A stretch of 8,432 bases of DNA. Source: Schlesneria sp. (GTDB lineage: Bacteria; Planctomycetota; Planctomycetia; Planctomycetales; Planctomycetaceae). A program made the position numbers and the translations under genes. Below, piece after piece: positions 5,442 to 8,432 of the stretch. The stretch lies in assembly GCA_025353525.1 (NCBI GenBank), contig JANXOO010001553.1, positions 1-8,432 on the forward strand, given 5' to 3'. The notes under the pieces are model-generated. The model was not told the origin of the DNA. It searched no databases and worked only from the letters and a program-made list of their open reading frames with translations. Within the stretch, counting starts at the first letter, position 1, and every line of letters starts with the position of its first letter.

Positions 5442-6704
5442 ATGAAAACAGCAACAGGATGCACGGTCATTTCCAATGGATCGGTCATTATCGGGTCGGG
5501 GGCGAAACCGATTCCCGATGCGATGGTGATTGTACGGGATGGTCGGATCGAATACGTCGGACCGGCGAAGCAGGCACCACCCGTTGAACCGACCGCTTCG
5601 ACGATTGACGCATGCAGCGGAACGATCATGCCAGGTTTGATCGAATCGCATTTCCATGCGACCTATTTCAACATCGAAGCACTCGAAGATCTGGATATCA
5701 AATATCCGGTCGAATACGTCACAATTCTTGCCGCGTGCAATGCGAAGTTGGCGCTTGAATGTGGATATACGTCCGCTCGCAGCGGCGGAAGTTTGTTCAA
5801 CGTCGATGTCTGGCTGAAAAAAGCTCTGGAAGCTGATCTGGTTCCAGGACCGCGACTGGCGGCCAGCGGTCGCGAAATCTGCGGCGTTGGCGGATTGATG
5901 GACTGGAATCCCGACTTTCGCAAGATCGGAATGGAAGGTCTGGTGCTGCTCGTCAACGGTGCCGACGAAGCGCGGGCTGCCGTTCGCAAGCTGGTCAAGG
6001 ACGGAGTCGAGTGGGTGAAGACATATCCGACAGGCGACGCCGCGTCGCCTGATGCCAACGACCATCACACGTTGTGCATGACGTTTGAAGAAATGAATGC
6101 CGTGGTATCAACCGCTCACAACCACGGACTGAAAGTGACCGGGCACTGTCGGGCGACCGAAGGGATCAAGAACGCCCTGCGCGCAGGATACGACACGCTG
6201 GAACACGGCACATTCGTCGATGACGAGGCTGTCGAAATGATTCTGCGAAAAAACACTCCAGTCATTCCGGCCTTGTATTTTGAACTGGCCAGTATCGAGC
6301 GCGGTCCCGAATTCGGTCTGCCACCACGCGTCATCGACGGGCACAAAGAGACACTGGAAGGCGGATCACTGAGCGCCCGGAGAATCATCGAGTCGGGTGG
6401 AAGGGTCGGAATGGGCGGTGACTACGGCTTCGGCTGGAACCCGCACGGGCAGTATGCTCGCGAACTGTCATTTTTTGTGAATTACGTCGGCTTCACACCG
6501 CTGCAAACGCTGACGTGCGCCACGAAAACGGGAGCCGAAATTCTGGGCCGCGATCACGAGCTCGGGACACTGGAAACAGGAAAGCTCGCCGACATTCTGG
6601 TCGTTGACGGAGATGTTCTGTCGAAGATTTCGCTGCTGGAAGACCGACAGAATCTGATCGCCGTGATGCAGGGCGGGATTGTGAAAGCAGGACGACTCGC
6701 ATGA
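5442..6704 (+). CDS. Metal-dependent amidohydrolase, imidazolonepropionase/prolidase-like
   Basis: The 420-residue protein is a member of the amidohydrolase superfamily (TIM barrel plus a small beta-sandwich built from both ends). An N-terminal sandwich part ends in GTIMPGLIESHFH, giving metal ligands His70 and His72. The bridging carbamylated lysine is probably Lys193 (WVKTYPTGD). Further ligands are His235 (VTGHCRA) and His255 (TLEHGTF), and the catalytic aspartate is Asp327 (MGGDYGF). The C-terminus returns to the sandwich with LGTLETGKLADILVVDGDVL and a final GGIVKAG. The pattern matches the Xaa-Pro dipeptidase-like or imidazolonepropionase-like group, whose members hydrolyse cyclic amides or N-acyl/dipeptide substrates; the actual substrate cannot be read from sequence. 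No signal peptide is seen, so it is likely cytosolic. AAGGA lies eight bases before the ATG. The gene stands alone, with no catabolic partners adjacent. Confidence 0.88.
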   Translation: MKTATGCTVISNGSVIIGSGAKPIPDAMVIVRDGRIEYVGPAKQAPPVEPTASTIDACSGTIMPGLIESHFHATYFNIEALEDLDIKYPVEYVTILAACNAKLALECGYTSARSGGSLFNVDVWLKKALEADLVPGPRLAASGREICGVGGLMDWNPDFRKIGMEGLVLLVNGADEARAAVRKLVKDGVEWVKTYPTGDAASPDANDHHTLCMTFEEMNAVVSTAHNHGLKVTGHCRATEGIKNALRAGYDTLEHGTFVDDEAVEMILRKNTPVIPALYFELASIERGPEFGLPPRVIDGHKETLEGGSLSARRIIESGGRVGMGGDYGFGWNPHGQYARELSFFVNYVGFTPLQTLTCATKTGAEILGRDHELGTLETGKLADILVVDGDVLSKISLLEDRQNLIAVMQGGIVKAGRLA

Positions 6705-6951
6705 CGCGGTTGCTCGCATCCATTCCGGATACATCCACGTCACGAGACCGAAGATCCTGGGTCAACGATTCGTTTAGACCAACGGCATTCAGTGACACTT
6801 TCAGCCTGGCTCCTTCTCGGCTCGCCACCACAACGAAAACGATGCGGGCTGGGCTTCGGAATTACCATTGATCTTTGGCTTCACGTCTCCCTGAATCAAC
6901 GCGACAAAATTGGCGATTCACCAAAAGTCAACAAAATATTCGTATTTACGA
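6705..6951. other. Spacer between the amidohydrolase and the insertion sequence
   Basis: These 247 bases contain no gene or clear terminator that I can support. They become AT-rich towards the IS border. In particular, the last 50 bases do not encode the missing N-terminus of the RAYT found on the other side of the IS; all three plus-strand frames were read. Confidence 0.5.
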
Positions 6952-6968
6952 TCAGAACTGTCCGGCTA
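6952..6968 (+). repeat. Left terminal inverted repeat of the IS4-family element
   Basis: TCAGAACTGTCCGGCTA is the exact reverse complement of 8268-8284. Its inner three bases (6966-6968) are the TAG stop codon of the transposase, so the gene ends inside the repeat. Confidence 0.93.
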
Positions 6969-8138
6969 TAAGTCAAATAGGTGACGCTGTTTAGGTGACT
7001 CATCAATCGTGTTTTGCTGAAAACCGGGTGTGAGCGCCTGGAAAATAGGGGTTTTCTCGAATAGTGTGACGCTCAGAATTTGCTGGATCTCGGCCAAGGT
7101 TCGATCTTCGATTTTGAGTTCGCGCTTGATGATCGCGAGCATCACGTAGACGCTCACGGCAACCCAAACTTGCGTTCGCACCGCATTGTCGGTGTTGCCC
7201 AAGAACCGTTTGATTCGCAGGTTCTGCTTGATCCATTTGAAAAACAATTCCACTTGCCAACGACAACGGTACAGGTCGGCGATGGTCAGTGCGGGGAGAG
7301 AAAAGTTGTTGGTTAAGAACACGAACCGACGGTCTCGCTCTGCATCGTAGAATGCGATGCGCCGTAGCGACTCGGGGTACAGCTTCGACGATTTGACTCC
7401 ATTCACTCCAATTGTTTGGTCGCTGCGCAGGCCCGTTTCCTTGTCGATGATCTGATAGCTGCGACGCGTATAGTCCATATTCTTTTTCGACCGGGTTACA
7501 AAAAACGCCGCGTGTTTTGTCAGACTGTAAAGTCGCCCAAAATCGACGTAACCACGATCCATCATGTAGAAGGCACCAGCCTCGATCGGCAAGTGATCCA
7601 ACACAGAGACATCGTGCGTTTTCCCGTGTGTAATACGAATAAAGCAGGGAATGTTGCCGCGCAGATCGATGAGCGTATGAAGCTTGACCGCTCCTTTTTT
7701 GCGTCGAAATTTTGCCCACGGAAACAGGCTCAAGCACAGGTCGATGGTCGTCGAGTCGAGTGCATATGCCGTGTGTTCCAACGCGGTTCCAAATTTGTCC
7801 CCTGCGTACAATTTGCGAGCGTGTGCAATCAACACTTGGGCAAAGTCGGCGAAGATTCTCCAATCGTGTGTGCGGTTGGCGTCGGCCAGAGTACTCCGCG
7901 AAATCCGACTCCGAAATCCCGAGTGATAGAGTTTGGCTTGAACAGCGCGAAGGCAGGTTTCGATGTCGCGTAAGCTCTCGCGAAACGTGAGTTGCCCGAA
8001 CGCTAAACACAGGAACTGATCCCGGCACGAAAATCCGCGAGCACGTTTCTCTCCGTCGTAGCGGCGAACACACGTGTTGAATTCGTGTCGCGGAAAAAAC
8101 TCCATGAACTGCGCAAATACCAACTTTTCGACGACCAC
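6966..8138 (-). CDS. IS4-family DDE transposase
   Basis: The 390-residue transposase should cut and paste its own IS. An N-terminal domain of the DUF4372 kind (FAQFMEFFPRHEFNTCVRRYDG, FSCRDQFLCLAFGQLTFRESLRDIE) precedes an RNase H-like catalytic core. The first aspartate is Asp128 in YALDSTTIDLCLSLFPWAKFRR and the second is Asp194 in YMMDRGYVDF. The glutamate is Glu297 in YRCRWQVELFFKWIKQ, which shows the full IS4 signature Y290-R293-E297-K304. Length and motifs are complete, with no frameshift, so the enzyme is probably active. The start is GTG 8138, preceded by GGGA at a seven-base spacing; an in-frame stop lies a short way upstream. A stem-loop sits just ahead of the ribosome binding site. 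A second frame on the same strand stays open for most of the gene (7003-8241), but it is a shadow. Confidence 0.93.
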   Translation of the reverse strand: MVVEKLVFAQFMEFFPRHEFNTCVRRYDGEKRARGFSCRDQFLCLAFGQLTFRESLRDIETCLRAVQAKLYHSGFRSRISRSTLADANRTHDWRIFADFAQVLIAHARKLYAGDKFGTALEHTAYALDSTTIDLCLSLFPWAKFRRKKGAVKLHTLIDLRGNIPCFIRITHGKTHDVSVLDHLPIEAGAFYMMDRGYVDFGRLYSLTKHAAFFVTRSKKNMDYTRRSYQIIDKETGLRSDQTIGVNGVKSSKLYPESLRRIAFYDAERDRRFVFLTNNFSLPALTIADLYRCRWQVELFFKWIKQNLRIKRFLGNTDNAVRTQVWVAVSVYVMLAIIKRELKIEDRTLAEIQQILSVTLFEKTPIFQALTPGFQQNTIDESPKQRHLFDL

Positions 8139-8152
8139 AAAATATTCCCGGA

Positions 8153-8175
8153 TGGTTGAAAATCGAATTCAACCA
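8153..8175 (-). promoter_or_regulatory. Stem-loop just upstream of the transposase ribosome binding site
   Basis: TGGTTGAA (8153-8160) and TTCAACCA (8168-8175) form a perfect 8-bp stem with a 7-base loop. On the transposase strand it ends only a few bases before the GGGA ribosome binding site. Leader hairpins of this kind are known to damp transposase translation from read-through transcripts in several IS elements; that role here is inferred from position. Confidence 0.6.
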
Positions 8176-8247
8176 GGGATTTTTACGGTCGAAGTTGGAA
8201 TCGTGCGCGCCCATTTTTTGATTTATGCTTCTATTCTTCAAACAGTT

Positions 8248-8432
8248 ATGGAAAATTCCGTTAAAGTTAGCCGGACAGTTCTGAAAGCTGACGACTATTT
8301 GGCGTTTGTCAATCTGATGCCAGAGTCCAACGAGCGATTACCGATGCGACTTGTCGGATATTGTTTGTTGACGAACCACTTTCACTTGATGCTTTGGCCG
8401 TTGGAGGATGGAGATCTGAGTCGCTGGATGCA
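8248..8432 (+). pseudogene. RAYT (REP-associated tyrosine/Y1-type transposase), 5' end replaced by the IS, runs off right edge
   Basis: From 8285 the plus strand encodes ADDYLAFVNLM, then NERLPMRLVGYCLLTNHFHLMLWP and EDGDLSRWMQ. This is the unmistakable N-terminal half of a RAYT/Y1 transposase, whose HUH metal-binding motif is NHFH (usual 'YCLMPNHFHLVLWP'). RAYTs nick and process REP palindromes as single strands. In this family some 25-30 residues with an 'HVLNR' motif normally precede the ADDY segment. Here only the IS-derived MENSVKVSRTVLK can precede it, starting at an ATG (8248) inside the IS. The native start is therefore lost, though the hybrid frame is open to the end of the window. 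The catalytic tyrosine lies beyond 8432. It could be a dead relic or a shortened protein made from the hybrid start; I favour a relic. Confidence 0.82.
8268..8284 (-). repeat. Right terminal inverted repeat of the IS4-family element
   Basis: TAGCCGGACAGTTCTGA is the exact reverse complement of the left repeat at 6952-6968. Outside it the sequence passes directly into RAYT coding sequence (AAGCTGACGACTAT, encoding K/ADDY). Confidence 0.93.

Larger units (their letters stand above)
6952..8284 (-). mobile_element. Complete IS4-family insertion sequence, about 1.33 kb
   Basis: The element is bounded by perfect 17-bp terminal inverted repeats and carries one intact transposase occupying most of its length. 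On its transposase strand, roughly 145 bases of leader lie between the right repeat and the start codon. No convincing target duplication flanks it: the ten bases on each side (GTATTTACGA and AAGCTGACGA) agree at only five positions, although both end in ACGA. Its right border interrupts a RAYT gene whose 5' part is absent from the left flank, which suggests an adjacent deletion or rearrangement after insertion. Confidence 0.88.

Noticed and set aside
2168..5503. Identical 14-mer ATCGGGTCGGGGGC in truA (2168-2181) and in the amidohydrolase (5490-5503)
   Set aside because: Both copies lie within coding sequence, on opposite gene strands, with no similarity around them; probably chance in GC-rich DNA.
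5382..6068. 228-codon minus-strand ORF inside the amidohydrolase
   Set aside because: It is antisense to a well-supported amidohydrolase and its translation shows no domain features.
7003..8241. 412-codon open frame on the same strand as the IS transposase, shifted by one base
   Set aside because: The translation has no domain features and the overlapping frame holds the complete DDE transposase with all catalytic motifs. Long stop-free shadows are common in GC-rich genes. A frameshifted N-terminus (MGAHDSNFDRKNPW) was considered but nothing requires it.
1..8432. CRISPR array, tRNA/rRNA genes, phage or defence modules
   Set aside because: No spaced direct repeats, no cloverleaf-like or rRNA-like sequence, and no nuclease, toxin or phage structural protein was seen in any frame.

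Overview
The window looks like a chromosomal stretch of a moderately GC-rich bacterium. Protein style, gene neighbourhood and the dispersed 'GGGGACTGGCTCC / GGTGCCTGTCCCC' palindrome suggest a member of the Planctomycetes. That assignment is an inference from gene style; no rRNA or other lineage marker is present.

Layout. Positions 1-258 (minus strand) hold the C-terminal remnant of a Tn5/IS50-like IS4-family transposase that runs off the left edge. A 401-bp gap with no supportable gene follows. Two plus-strand genes sit close together: speD (S-adenosylmethionine decarboxylase proenzyme) and folE (GTP cyclohydrolase I). A long REP-like hairpin separates folE from a convergent minus-strand block. 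Read in transcription order, that block contains a small unrecognised protein with a basic tail and an AT-hook-like end (5101-4745), a DCC/DUF393 thiol-disulfide family protein (4721-4254), a group I NifS/IscS-like cysteine desulfurase (4109-2961) and truA, tRNA pseudouridine synthase A (2778-1939). A divergent intergenic region of 340 bp leads into a plus-strand amidohydrolase of the imidazolonepropionase/prolidase-like type (5442-6704).

The right end is mobile DNA. A complete IS4-family insertion sequence of about 1.33 kb (6952-8284) has perfect 17-bp terminal inverted repeats and an intact DDE transposase with the full Y-R-E-K signature. It abuts a RAYT-type (REP-associated, HUH/Y1) transposase gene that has lost its native N-terminus exactly at the IS border and runs off the right edge.

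How the genes relate. The cysteine desulfurase and truA both fit tRNA and sulfur housekeeping, since cysteine desulfurases feed Fe-S assembly and tRNA thiolation while TruA modifies the anticodon arm. SpeD and FolE are core polyamine and pterin enzymes. The most interesting link is between the long palindrome after folE (1855-1912) and the RAYT relic at the right edge, because RAYTs are the enzymes associated with REP palindromes. I found no CRISPR array, phage module, defence island or obviously new multi-gene system.
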